From Paralithodes platypus (Eukaryota > Arthropoda > Malacostraca > Decapoda > Lithodidae), in the NCBI GenBank assembly GCA_032716605.1, contig CM064545.1:10447479-10511478 (forward strand): 64,000 nt of DNA, given 5' to 3'. Under the pieces are notes generated by a model. That model ran no database searches. It was not told the DNA's origin and saw only the letters and a program-made list of their open reading frames with translations. Position 1 is the first letter of the stretch. The number at the start of each line of letters is the position of its first letter. Of the stretch, positions 11,401-22,674 are shown piece by piece. The position numbers and the translations under genes are program-made.

Positions 11401-12047
11401 ACATGCATATTCACAACGACCATACCATGAAAATTACGTTTTTGAGCGTTACCTCTCCAGGGTTTTAGAGGGTGGCATGGTTGCGTAATGAATTATTTTC
11501 TGTTCATCGTGATATCTGGCTTTTCTTAGTCTCCAGGCCATAGGTTTATTATTTATCACTTTGGTTGTACTATTCCCAGTCTTCCTGGGAGGTGCTGTAG
11601 ATGGGGTGCTGGGATTTCCATCGATGTCGATATTGCAATGGTTCTTCGTGGGGAACTTGCATAAATAGTTCCTCACTATATTGCAAATCGGGCTGGAGCT
11701 GGGTATATGCCTTGGGCGTTTGTCTCTGTCCCTGACATTGGAGGAGCAGGGGTCCCTCTGATTGGCCCGGACTCGAACTCCTTTCTCAGGCAGACTGACC
11801 TAGACTCCCGGAGATTAGAGCATGGGTATGTCTGGGAAAAGGGGTAGGCTGACCTATTCCGGTAGGTATTAAAGCCTGGGAAACTGGTCGGGTCCTATTG
11901 TCTCTCTCCTCTTGGTGTTGTCGTCTCCGGCTGCTCTTCGTTTCTCTGATCACAGCTATTTTGGTGTTGTCAGGCTGCTCCTTTCCCGGGATGATCAGGG
12001 TGTCTACCGTCATAGCCTTTCCCTGGTTTCCCAACCCCATCATCTCA
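8407..12047 (-). repeat. Gypsy-1 LTR (5' LTR in element sense) with insertion
   Basis: Homologous to 66-2723 in two blocks, 8407-10507 and 11465-12047. The blocks are separated by a 957-bp insertion absent from the other LTR. Removing it leaves about 2.68 kb, matching the sister LTR. Confidence 0.88.
10508..11464. mobile_element. Non-autonomous TTAA element 1 (piggyBac-like MITE)
   Basis: Inserted in one Gypsy-1 LTR, where the other LTR reads straight through TTAA. The ends are CCCTGGACAGG on the left and, in reverse complement, CCCTGGAGAGG on the right. TTAA precedes the left end (10504-10507); the right copy is TTAG (11465-11468), one base changed. No transposase frame is present. Confidence 0.65.
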
Positions 12048-12052
12048 TTAAA

Positions 12053-12872
12053 TATAGGCAATATCAAAGCAGATTTAATTCCCGCGGGCAAGTTTCTCTC
12101 TCACAAACAAAAGAGAGAGGAGAAAGGGTTTACCATCAAGCTCCTAAAGCTTGAAGTATCTTACACTGCTTTGTTTACTATTTTAGATTAAAATTTAAGG
12201 CAAACCAAGGCAACTGTACAATATCATTCATGTTCTACCATGCTTTAAACAGTGATAAAATGGAATGGGATTTTGTATGAGCTATGCTCTTTAAGTAGGT
12301 TATCATTCCCCTCCAAATTTACTTATTTTGATGAATGCAAGCAGAACCCTTTATAAGCTCCTTAATGACAAGTATATCCATATAATTTGATTTATTCTTT
12401 TTTGGAGTGTTTCAGGGGAATTACAATCAATCATATACTGTATAATTCAGTCATCAGTAGAACTAAGTAGATCATTATTAGAACTCATCTCACTTGGCTA
12501 AATTACTCGAGTCGTCGATTAGGTCAGGTGAAGCTATCGAAATATAATGGACACCCAGATCGATGTATATGATGTTAGCAAAAACAAACAAATAAAACAA
12601 CAACGCACTTCTCATAATTTTGACTATCGGTGTTCAATGTATTACATACCGGTATATCCACGTTAAACTCTTAACCTCCTATTTCTTTATTAATATTAAC
12701 TCCAATAAACTACTTTAAGAGCCTGTTCATAATCAAAGACATTTACTAGATTGCCTTATTTCCTTACAAGTTACAACTGTAATGTACATATTCTTATACA
12801 GTGCATCTAACTCGAACTGCAAACTTACCTGACTATAGAGCGATTTAAAGTTGACTGAAAATAACAACAACA
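12053..12872. other. No gene seen
   Basis: AT-rich sequence beyond the Gypsy-1 target duplication. I found no ORF, tandem repeat or recognisable element. Confidence 0.5.
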
Positions 12873-13268
12873 TGAGTGAGAACTGAGCGATCTCTGCCAT
12901 ACCCATAGCTTACTCTGACTTTTCCTTTTACTTATATATTTTCTAGATCTCAAGTGACGGCGTCTTTTCCGTGGATTGACCTCCCAATATACCAAGATTG
13001 GAAGCCAAAGCGCACATTTTTCCTTTGCCCCTCAACTTTCTCTTCATAATTGCTGAAGGGCACAGGGCCCTGGGTGGGGCTTTGGTTTCCCGGGCGTTTC
13101 CGCACCCTCCTCAGCTCACCGCCATGGAGTGGCTTCGGTCACCCAGGCTTTATTGTGGTCTGCAGGAAGGGTTCTGTGGGGGCGCTCGGTTATGGCCTTG
13201 GCCTTGCTCGGGGCTTTGGGGCTGTTCGGCCAGGCAGCTTGGGGAACAGCAACAACAACAACAACAAC
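12873..13268 (+). repeat. SINE-like repeat, (CAA)n tail
   Basis: About 395 bp ending in (CAA)n at 13249-13268. An inverted copy with the same internal order and the same GTT tail lies at 30351-30748, and short pieces of its 3' end recur at about 56208-56270, 56405-56465 and 56594-56650. The GC-rich 3' half gives overlapping open frames that recur in the other copy, so they are not evidence of a protein. Confidence 0.75.
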
Positions 13269-13351
13269 ATGAGTAGAAAAGTATACATCTACAATACATA
13301 AACCGATATTAGAAACACGAAATTAATGAAATACAACAATTCATATGAAAT

Positions 13352-13507
13352 AATTATATGACAGGACAAACTATCATAATTATATGACAGGACAAACTAT
13401 CATAATTATATGACAGGACAAACTATCATAATTATATGACAGGACAAACTATCATAATTATATGACAGGACAAACTATCATAATTATATGACAGGACAAA
13501 CTATCAT
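13352..13507. repeat. Minisatellite, 26 bp x 6
   Basis: Six identical head-to-tail 26-bp units with the core ATGACAGGACAAACTATC, starting at 13352, 13378, 13404, 13430, 13456 and 13482. Confidence 0.95.
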
Positions 13508-14075
13508 TTTTTTTTGTTCATACCACAGATCAATAAAAACTTGAAAGACAGCAAAACGTTACAATAAGTATTTTGTCTTATGTGTGTATGGAGGAGACAA
13601 CCGGCAGGCTGCCTGTAACGAGTGTCTCCCCCAAAGCCAAAAGAGTGATAGAGAGCCAAATTCAATGATCGTTGGGGTCATAATGCCTGACCACACAGAA
13701 TATAAAGCAGTCTAAGTCATAGTATGAAGGAAAAATTAATTAAGGGAGAGAGTTTGTTGAGTAGAAGAAAGACCGAGAAAATTTGCTATTTCTTGAATTG
13801 GAGAGCTGGGCAGAATAGGGGTGGGACTGTGTTGAAAGGTGGGCGCCTCACACTTGCCGCAGGAGAGGCGGTATGCACTGAGAGTGCTCTGAAGAACACT
13901 GATTGTTGTAATACTGATAGAAGAGTGAAACATTTCACAAACTATGCTTGTCAACTGGTCAACACATAACGAAAAGGACCGTGATAACTAAAATGCATAC
14001 ATTGAAAGATTACTGAACACTCAAATAAAAAAAAAGAGAATAAGCAATGTTCATGTTAGTATTTCAATCAATTCT
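13508..14075. other. No gene seen
   Basis: Open stretches of 70-80 codons on both strands near 13724-13969 have no recognisable motif. Confidence 0.4.
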
Positions 14076-14076
14076 A

Positions 14077-16110
14077 TCTATCTATCTATTGCCTGACGCC
14101 GTGATCACCGAAGGGGTGGTCACGAACGAACCGCCCCCATGCACGCCTGTTCTCAGTCAGTCGACGCCCCTCCTCCCAACAAGCACTGCCTTCATTCATA
14201 TACTTCCTCACTCCATCCTTCCACCTCTCCTTCGGTCTACCTCTCCCTCTCTGTCCTTCCACCTCGCTCTCGTACACCCTCTTAGTCATTCTCTCGCTTC
14301 CCATACGTTCTATATGGCTGAACCATCTCAAGTTGTTCCTTTCCACACTTTCCAGCACATCTACCTCCACAGAACACCTCCTTCTTACTTCCTCATTCGT
14401 CTGTCTATCCCTCCATGTAACTCCGCACTCACTTCTCAAGTAACTCATTTCCACCGCTCTCACTCTTGGTCTGAATCTCTTGCCGAACGTCCATGCTTTG
14501 CTTCCGTAAGTTAGTGTCGGGATTACCACACTGTCATGCAAGGACTTCTTCAGTTCCATACTGACCACTCTATTTCTTGTTACTGCTTTGAACGTTCCTA
14601 CAACCCTCTTCCCCTGTTGCACCCTCTCCCACACTTCTTCTTCTATAGTCCTATCTTTACTCAACACACTGCCCAGATACTTAAAAGAGCTGACGATCTC
14701 CATATCCTGACCGTTCAACTTCACCTCACACTCTGTAACTTCACCCCTTTCGAAGACCATAACCTTGCTCTTCCCCGCATTTACCTTCATATCCCATTTT
14801 TCGCACACTGTTCCAAACTCATTTATCAGACCCTGTAACTCCCATTCATTATCGCTCATCAGAACTGTATCATCGGCAAACAGCAGTATAGGCAGCTTCC
14901 ACTCATTTTCCCTCCCTTTTCAGCGATCCACCAACATCCACTGCTCTTCCTAGGATTTCTTTCATGACTCCATCCATATATACAGTAAACAACCACGGGA
15001 CATCACACACCCCTGTTTCAACCCAACACTCAGGTCAAAGAACTCGCTCTGCTCATTCTCCACACGTACTGCTGCCTTTGCACCCTCATACATGCTCTTC
15101 ACTGCTTTCAGCAACTTGCCATCTACTCTGTATATTCAAAGTACTTTCCACATGCCTTCTCTATCCACTCTGTCATAGGCCTTTTCCATGTCCATAAAGG
15201 CAACATACACCTTTTGTTGCTTCTCCAGATATTTCTCCACAACACAATTCAGGGTAAAAATCTGATCTACACATCCTCTTCCCTTCCTAAAACCTCCCTG
15301 CTCGTCGCCTATCCATTTCTCCGTTCTCACTCTCACTCTCTCAATCACTACTCTACTGTACACCTTCCCTACTACGCTTACAAGACATATTCCTCGGTGG
15401 TTACCACACACTCCTCTTTCCCCTTTGCCCTTATATAGGGGGACTATTATGCCAGTCTTCCAGTCATCAGGTGCATTCTCCTTCTCCCATGCTAGTTTGC
15501 ACATTTTCCATACCCATTCGATCACCATCTCACTACCAAACCTCTACATTTCCCCACACACTCCATCTGTTCCTGGTGCTTTCCCCAACTTCACTCTTTT
15601 CATTGCTTCCCACACTTCTGACCTGATCCCCACCTCCTCCTCCGCTACTTCTCCTCTTCTCCCTCCCATACCATATCCAACTATGTTTGCTTGCTCTTCA
15701 TTCCTTACATTTAGCAACTCATTGAAGTACTCCCTCCATCTTTCGACTCTCTCTTGCTTCTCGGCTAGCATTCTCCCATTCATATCTTTCACAACCTTAC
15801 TGTTTCCCTTGCTACCTTCCCTAGCTTTCTTGACTTCTTTCCAGAACAGTTTCTTACACTCCCTCCATTTTACACTCAGATTCCTTCCAAATTTCTCATC
15901 TACTCTTCTCTTACTTTCCTTCACTACTCTCTTCACCACTCTCTTTCTCTCCATGTACCTCGCTCGCTTCTGCCTCTCCACATCTTCATTCCCTCTACTA
16001 CCCAACCACTCTCTATACACTTTCTTCTTATCTTCCTCAGCTATTTTTACCTCTTCTCTCCACCATGCTGTACCTTTCACTCCCCTCCCTTTTCTCCTCA
16101 ATAAATTACG
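14077..16110 (-). mobile_element. 5'-truncated non-LTR retrotransposon (RTE/Jockey-like)
   Basis: The minus strand encodes RT and C-terminal LINE sequence and ends, in element sense, in a (TAGA)n tail at 14077-14092. The endonuclease is missing, so the copy is 5'-truncated near 16110. The tail type matches the LINE at 43877-44500, but the protein is a different family. I could not find a clear target duplication. Confidence 0.75.
14086..16101 (-). pseudogene. LINE reverse transcriptase, broken
   Basis: Three open blocks in sense order. 16101-15544 is a Lys/Arg-rich region ending in the RT entry motif LGKAPGTDGV. 15528-15136 has GGFRKGRGCVDQIF and FMDMEKAYDRV, RT fingers/palm with the first catalytic Asp. 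14890-14086 starts at LLFADDTVLMSDN with the catalytic DD, then continues through LTYGSKAWTF, the RWFSHIERM segment and GRGRPKERWKDGV, the usual C-terminus of this LINE type. A stop near 15543 and frame changes between 15136 and 14890 break it. The clade is not resolved. Confidence 0.75.
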
Positions 16111-16790
16111 ATTGATAATAATTATGTAGGACTTTTGAGGTTAGAGTAGTTGACATAAAAGGTATTTCCGGATACGGACATTTTCGATCGACAAATATGT
16201 TTGTGGCAGCACTATGAGGCGCTATTATGTATATAATTGACAACTATATTGAGTTTGAATGATATAATGACCATGATCTACATTCTAATAATAACATATA
16301 TTTAGAAGCCTCCAAAATTAACATTAGATATTCCAGAATATAGTTGCCCAGAGAAGTGGCCGGGGGAACGTAACCGAGTTAATCCTATTTTTTTTTTTTT
16401 TTCTGTATTCCAACTTACTTCCTCTCGGGCATAGGCTGAGAGCCTTAACATTCACCGCTTTACAATGAACAGTGAAGCCCGTGAGGTGTTGTTCCAGTTT
16501 AGGGAGTGAGACATGTGAAGCACGTAGAGCACAACGAGCACCTGCCATCTTGCCTTCACATGAGGCACGGTGCTCACTCATGGCCCGAAACGACCCCATC
16601 TCTGAAGCCACCTCGTTTTGCTTCACTGTCTCACCCGCTACACTCGGACTCTCACACTTACACACACACAACGCCACCTGTTGAGCAGATAACTCACCAG
16701 GCATATTTTGAATATGGGAATATTCATACAGTGCTATTTAATCAGGGAACAATGAGGGTATTTTATTGACGTTTCGGGGGGCTTGTGGTA
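16111..16790. other. No gene recognised
   Basis: Contains a 126-codon minus-strand frame (16324-16704), Cys- and Lys-containing with no known motif, part of it encoded by a poly(T) run at about 16388-16402. I do not support it as a gene. Confidence 0.35.
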
Positions 16791-16852
16791 ATGCACTAAT
16801 ACTAGGCACAGCACAAATTCCATCCCAATAATATCTTCCCATTGATACATCA

Positions 16853-16915
16853 GGATTTGAACCCGGGACCTTTGGATTACCAGGCCAGTGGCAAGACCAC
16901 TCCACCACACCTCCC
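16853..16915 (-). repeat. tRNA-derived SINE head
   Basis: The minus strand reads like a tRNA with TGGTGGAGTGG (box A) and GGTTCAAATCC (box B, one change from consensus) about 30 bases apart. A foldable acceptor stem is lacking and the sequence runs on past the 3' end, so I read it as the RNA polymerase III promoter of a SINE rather than a tRNA gene. The other boundary is unclear. Confidence 0.6.
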
Positions 16916-16919
16916 CTAT

Positions 16920-19275
16920 ATAATATAATTATTATACCTTCTCCTCCTACTCTAATCCTTCTAATCGGTCACATCATTAGTCTTCTCACACACTAAAACA
17001 CAGGACATTCCTAGTTGTACAATGCTTCACTAGTATTATATATTTTGTTTATGATTTGCTCCTTGAATATGGGCTATATATACTGTATCTTTCTCTCTCT
17101 CTCTCTCTCTTTCATATGGAAGTCTTATATATACTGAATGGGTCAGACAATGTGGATTAACCCGGCAGCAACGGGGAGATTCTTAAGAGGTTTTACTGGG
17201 CGACTGCGTGGAGACTCTTAAGATCCTAGGCCTATAAAAAAAAACTTAAAACACCCCAGTGGCACTTAAAAAATTTTTTTTTTTTTTAAGTGAGATAATT
17301 CCCCTTCATACCTCCAATCACTCCTTCACATGTGTCAAAGTCCCCTCCTCCCCCGCCCCCTTCAATTATCACCTATTTTTCTCTTATTCCTGTGATTATC
17401 GGTTTATTTATGGCGCCAACACTTCCTACACGGTTTCAAGGTTGAATGGGAGGGAGGTGGAGTGAGGAGAGAGAGAGAGACAAGCCCACATTACCTCCAA
17501 TCTCTCTCCAGAGATCATGAAGCTAGGGTGTGTCTCTCTCTCTGTCAACTCCATGAATGTACCGCTCGTCACTATTTTGTGTTTGTCACCCCCCAAACAC
17601 TATTCCCACTTGTTGTTTTATTGTTGTCACATGTTACTATCTTCACATTAAACCTAAAATAGGCGCTTATGGATAAATATTAATTATATTTAGCCTATGG
17701 TAAATTAATGATTTTAATGAGGAATTAATCAATATATCTACGCACAGGGGTATGGTGTATACTACTGGGGCTGTGCAGCCGAGAGGTTAAAACAAAATGC
17801 TTAGCCTCAACATTACACAGAGTTAGTAATATGAATATGATGAACAGTTAAACAATTAATCTGAAGATATTTAAACTAAGTTAAGTCTGGAAATGAGATA
17901 ACACAAATTATTCATAACATTACTTTGTTATGAATGGACAACATTTTGTTGTCAACATTATACACAGAATTTGCATCCTTTATAAGCCATTTTAGAGTGT
18001 GGAAGGCTAACAAACTTCAAAGTGTGGGCGAAAAGACTTCAAGGTGTGGGCGAACCAACTTCATTGTTTGGGCGAACAAATTCTTAGTGTGGGCGAAAAG
18101 ACTTGTGAGCGAATAGACCGAATAGACCGTAAACCCCTATCATATCTTAAATGATTTATTATACGGTACCTAATGAAATAGTTCGGTCGCATTATTTTAT
18201 TTTACTAACTATTATGCGATCTTATTCAAATTAGGAAGGACGTCTATCAGTTATTGTGCTACAAACCATCTCAATGAACCTTAACTAACATGATCCTTCC
18301 TAAGCAGTACAAAGCCGTCTAAATATATTTGATATATAAAACACACATTACTGGTACTGCAATATAGACAGTATATATGTATAATTTATAGTGTATATAT
18401 AATACGTGTAGGCCTATGTGTGTATCAAAATAAACAAAAACATTTCCCTGTAGTGGGTAGAGAGCAATTTGTATCCCTATCTTTACTGCATAGATGAGAG
18501 AGAGAGAGAGAGAGGGAGTAGGATACCCGTGATCGCTGTACAAGACAGTAGATGTGGCAACGTGTGGTATGGAGATGCCTTGGTATTGAATTGGCTTGGT
18601 ATTGAGCTGGTATGGTGATGAAACCGACTGGTGAAAAAAAGGTCTGGTCATGAGATGGCATGGTGTTGAGGTGACTCGTCTTGTTTGTGTAGTGTATGGA
18701 CGCGGTACTAATATTGGTGAACAAAATCTAGCGGATTTGTCTTCATACTTCACACAGCTACTGTATTCAGTATTGATTGTTTACTTTAGGCTAAGCAATC
18801 CTCCCTACACACTTTACTAATGTCAGAATCGCCACTGTTATATAGCATACCAAACGATAGTAATGTATCATTGTTTGTTTGTTACGAAAATATTTACCAA
18901 CTTAATGGTTTCATTACCTCTACTATAATAAGTCTATTACTCTACCATGATATATACGATACTAGCCTCTAGTCTGGTCGAAACTACATTTTCGCAGTTA
19001 TATGATTATCAAGCGTTGCTCAGGTTGATTCTACGCATTTGAATATGGCATTTACAAAGACGTTTTCTATTCATAAATGACTGTAAGAGGAATGAACACA
19101 TCAAAATCAATTAGATATGTTTATTCGTCGCTATCAGGATATTCAAAATTAACTGCGAAAAACGTAATTTCGGACTGACTAAGTATGTAATGTAGTAACC
19201 AATGAAATAACATATTCATATAAAGCGACCAGCAACATTATATTGCAATTGTAGCCTATAGGATTGAGTTGGTTT
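16920..19275. other. Intergenic sequence with simple repeats
   Basis: Holds (CT)n at 17093-17112, (GA)n at 17465-17481 and 18496-18516, a minisatellite (18012-18110), and no supported gene. The overlapping frames at 18319-18753 are low complexity. Confidence 0.5.
18012..18110. repeat. Minisatellite, about 22 bp x 4-5
   Basis: Imperfect units ending in GTGTGGGCGAA; GGGCGAA recurs at 18026, 18048, 18070 and 18091. Units vary by several bases, so the array is old. Confidence 0.8.
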
Positions 19276-19280
19276 AATAA

Positions 19281-19867
19281 TTCATTCAGGTTCAGTAGTA
19301 GTTTATCGAGAGGCCTTCCCTAGGGTTAAGTGCCCCAATAATTACTATTTCCTTTCACCTATGCATAGCCTATGATAGCACAGTTGGAAAGTGTATACAT
19401 GCTTAGATTGATATGCAGGATTCGAAACTGCATAATAAATCGTAGGCTTGTCCACCTTTCTTTAACTGTCTTCGTGGTGCAATGCATAAGTGTGTTGATT
19501 TTCGGTGTGAGCATCCTAGGTTCGAATCCCCGGACTGCCACATGTGTCTGTTAATTTCATTAATCGAGTTTAGGAGTAAAGTTGGTTGGTGGAGAGAACA
19601 TAATAATTCATTCAGGTTCAGTAGTAGTTTATCGAGAGGTCTTCCCTAGAGTTAAGTGCACCATTAATTACTATTTCCTTTCACCTATGCATAGCCTATG
19701 ATAGCGCAGTTGCAAAGTGTGTACATGCTTAGATTGATATGCAGGACTCGAAACTGCATAATAAATCGTAGGCTTGTCCACCTTTCTTTAACCGTCTTTG
19801 TGGTGCAATGCATAAGTGTGTTGATTTTCGATGTGAGCATCCTAGGTTCGAATCCCCGGACTGCCAA
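19281..19867 (+). repeat. tRNA-like repeat, two tandem copies (326-bp period)
   Basis: Two copies starting at 19281 and 19607, each with a perfect box B (GGTTCGAATCC) before CCCGGACTGCC. The second copy stops just before the Gypsy-A LTR. A diverged four-unit array of the same family lies at 58712-60055. Likely a tRNA-derived SINE that became tandem, or a tRNA-related satellite. Confidence 0.75.
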
Positions 19868-20420
19868 AAAAATGTTTTGTTGAAGAACTGTGCCAGATAT
19901 TTTACTGCCGCTGGGTGATGGGAAGTGGAGATATAGCATGGGTTCTAACCATCAGATTTTTGTGAGCCTTGGGGCCTCTGAGAAAAATCTTGGGGGGGGG
20001 GGGTGACGTTAACCACTCCGTTAGAACCGCATGGCTTGTCCTACAGTGACTCGCTAGGATCACCAGGGCAGTGGATGGGGCTACAGTTTATGTATTAGAG
20101 TGTGCTTTATTTCATATGAAAGCTTGTGTCATGGGCAGTCCAGAAAGGCTCTTTGTTTTCACCCATGTCAAGGCTTTATATATTTAATTGTAAAGTATAT
20201 GTTTTATCATTAACTAGTAATGATGGGATCTGGGAGAGAGAGAGAGAGAGTAGAACAGAGTGAGAGGGAGCGCGCAGTGTTTTTGTCCCGCTCGATGATG
20301 TCACGGCTGGCTGCCTTGTGGGGGTTGGTTGAGAGAGGTCCTTCCCATGCTGTTAGCTCCCTTGCTAGTGGCTAGAGGACTCGTAACTGCTTTTTTCCCA
20401 CGCGGCTCGAGCTAGTGCGA

Positions 20421-20430
20421 GTATATATAC
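20421..20430 (+). promoter_or_regulatory. LTR TATA box
   Basis: GTATATATAC, conserved in all four LTRs of the family (equivalents near 27156, 48463 and 54708). It is followed by a CT-rich initiator-like stretch. It sits about 125 bases downstream of a CRE-like site that is mutated in this LTR (TGATGTCA) and intact in the 3' LTR. Confidence 0.55.
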
Positions 20431-20641
20431 AGTTCCTCGCCACTCTCTCCCTCAGATCTGGTTTCTAGAACGCATTTATCTTTTTCCCTTGCTATCTGTC
20501 CCCGCTTCGCACCTGAGAATCTTTTCCTCTGCCTATCTCTCTCATTTTCCATATCTTTCACCACCTTTTTATTAACATTATATCCCCTCTGGTTAACTCT
20601 GCAAAATCAGCTTCATGCTGGCCAGTTGTATTGTGCGTTAA

Positions 20642-21323
20642 CCCGTTGAGACCCAGCGTCGCACGTGTTGCGTCGGCAGTCTTTGATCACCAACTCCCAG
20701 CGACGCATCACGTGCGTCCGACATATAAAAAACACTTACGTGGCTCGTAAGGTAGGAAATGGCGGGAGAATAGGAGGGGGCGGTACCGTAGTGTGTGGGG
20801 GAGCCGGGCCAGTAGGTGTGAGCGGGCCGAGACAGCCGCGCGGCTGGTGGTGGTGGGCTTAGTGGGATAGTTTACACCCCTAGTTTACCGCCACTTTGAA
20901 CCTTCATTACTCCGGTCGTATGGGAGCTAGAGGCTTGAGATTTATGTGAGATACTCCTTAGGATGTATGCCGTACAATGCCATACTCAGTTTTTACCCCA
21001 GTGCTCCCGGGCGGGTGGTCATGCGGGGGAGACGAACTATTGAACCCCCCCCCCCCCCCCGCCCCCCAAATGACCGAAATGAGTTTTTTTTTATTTGTGT
21101 GTTCATTTCTCACCATTCTCTTCCATTTTGGCTCAACAAATTTTTTTTGAAGCTCCCCCTCCCCAACCCCCCCCCGCCCCCAAAAAAAATGTCAGAGGTG
21201 ATTTTTTTTTGTTTTTTTTTCATTTCTCATCCTTGTCTTCCATTTTAGCAAACAAAAAAAATAAGTTAAAATGGCTTGGGACTGGGGTGAACAAAATATT
21301 ATAACTAGCCGGGGCTCAACGGG
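20642..21323. mobile_element. Non-autonomous TTAA element 2 (piggyBac-like MITE)
   Basis: 682 bp flanked by TTAA (20638-20641 and 21324-21327) and absent from the other LTR, which has a single TTAA. Both ends start CCCGTTGAG, with 14 of the first 16 bases matching in inverted orientation. Near the left end are GCGTCG/CGACGC-type palindromic motifs around CACGTG. It contains poly(C) at about 21047-21066 and T-rich runs but no transposase. Confidence 0.9.
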
Positions 21324-22468
21324 TTAAGGTCTGATATAACCCACGTATGTTAGTGTTAAGATAAGTTGATCACGAAGCATTGGTTGGCTTTCATATTGCC
21401 GCTTCCTATGATTATTAGTGTTCTGCTGGATTAGATAATGCTAGACTAGGAGTCTGATATTATAAGGTATTGTTTCCTATGAGTGCTGGCTTTAGTTAAA
21501 AGCTGCACGACATACCTGAGAACTGGAGTTGATTGAGTAAATTCTAGTCTGTGTGCCATTGAGAGTAGAGCATGCACGAATGAGGGCTTTTTGCCTATAC
21601 CATTCTGCCCTGTTCTAAGCTCGTTGTTTGTCTTTGAGGTACGCCAGGAGAACGCTTAATACTTCGGTATTAAGGTTTCTCAAGAGAGCTACCCTTCATT
21701 ATAACGTAATATTTGACGCACAGACTTGAGATTTGCACTAGGCTATGCGGCATACCATGCGCACCAGTATCTCGTATCATTGACTCTAGCTAGACTTTAT
21801 CAGTCACAGTAGACATTAAGTATATTAACCTAATTACTCTTTTTATGCATACCCATTTATCATTACACAAGCATTTCGCAGCCTAGTTTGATGTATGGAG
21901 ACACAAACGACTTAGGCTCTTTTTGTTGATAGGAATACTGCATTGTCGTGGCGATTATTATTGTTGTAGTGTTTAGGATATTCTTGGCTCCGACGGCATT
22001 ATATATTCTGCCTTTGTGTGTGCATAGCCTGCACGAGCATTGTTCCGCTGCCTGCCTTTTTGGGTTCCATTTCCGATACGAGCATCTTTATAGCATCTAA
22101 CATTTAAAGAAGATTCCTTGTAAGTGTTGAAGAACTTTAGTGCACTTTCTTTCATGCAGGAGTGCCTGACATTTATTGATTAAAGTAACGTAAGCTGTAA
22201 CTTCTCTTACCACCTTACTTTGCATACCATAACCAAGCACCTTCGGTTATAGGTAGTAATAGGCTGTTTTCACATAACATTAAGCCGCACATTTATTGAG
22301 AGTTTGATAGCCTATTATTGCATATAGAAATCTGTAGAGTATTTGTGTTCTTTGTTCACTGGGAATATACATCAGAGGTTGGATCTAGCGCTTTCTGTTG
22401 TAGCATTTATGCCATTACTAGTCCAATGAATAAGAGCCCTGATATATTTGAACCCCAGTCGTAACAAA

Positions 22469-22486
22469 TGGCGACCTTACCTAGGA
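22469..22486 (+). promoter_or_regulatory. Primer-binding site of Gypsy-A
   Basis: TGGCGACCTTACCTAGGA begins two bases after the LTR. TGG at this place pairs with a tRNA CCA end; I do not assign the tRNA. The same 18 bases occur in Gypsy-B (53322-53339, minus strand). Confidence 0.7.
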
Positions 22487-22674
22487 TTTGGTGAACCTAC
22501 ATTTATTAGCAGGGAACATTTGTTGTTTTGGAGAATATTTTGCGGGGATCAGCAAGAATAATTTTTTTTTGCAACATAGTATAGCCCTTGGGTATTTCCG
22601 AGAATTTTTGTGTGTATATTGAGGTATAAGAGTTTGGGGTACTTCTTTTCTGAATATTGTGGTGAGAAATTTTT

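Larger units (their letters stand above)
66..12047 (-). mobile_element. Gypsy-1: complete LTR retrotransposon, minus strand
   Basis: Long direct repeats at 66-2723 and 8407-12047 flank an internal region read on the minus strand as gag, protease, RT, RNase H, integrase, which is the Ty3/Gypsy order. The five bases TTAAA occur just outside both ends (61-65 and 12048-12052), so the whole insertion is delimited. The plus-strand ends are TG at 66 and CA at 12046-12047; the inner copies of these dinucleotides are mutated. A tRNA-Leu-like primer site and a polypurine tract sit at the expected inner LTR edges. The coding region has many frameshifts and stops, so the copy is dead. A LINE tail (5934-6310) and a TTAA element (10508-11464) landed in it later. 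Confidence 0.9.
19873..22466 (+). repeat. Gypsy-A 5' LTR
   Basis: 2594 bp including a 682-bp TTAA element at 20642-21323. It carries a TATATATA box near 20422 and ends in CCCCAGTCGTAACA. The region 21400-22460 is shared with the 3' LTR, with both LTRs of Gypsy-B and, more distantly, with the LTR at 35980-38249. Confidence 0.88.

Noticed and set aside
13352..13507. CRISPR array
   Set aside because: Units are identical and contiguous with no variable spacers, in a eukaryotic genome.
14047..16129. Long plus-strand Ser/Phe/Leu-rich ORFs at 14-16 kb
   Set aside because: They lie opposite a LINE RT whose motifs read on the minus strand.
17163..17180. TTAACCCGGCAGCAACGG as another TTAA element end
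   Set aside because: No inverted partner beside a TTAA found nearby.
18319..18753. 144-codon minus-strand ORF
   Set aside because: No motif, partly over a GA repeat, with two overlapping frames equally open.
19515..19545. tRNA gene from box B GGTTCGAATCC
   Set aside because: No complete cloverleaf or acceptor stem, and the motif recurs in every unit of a 326-331-bp repeat. It is a SINE/satellite promoter.
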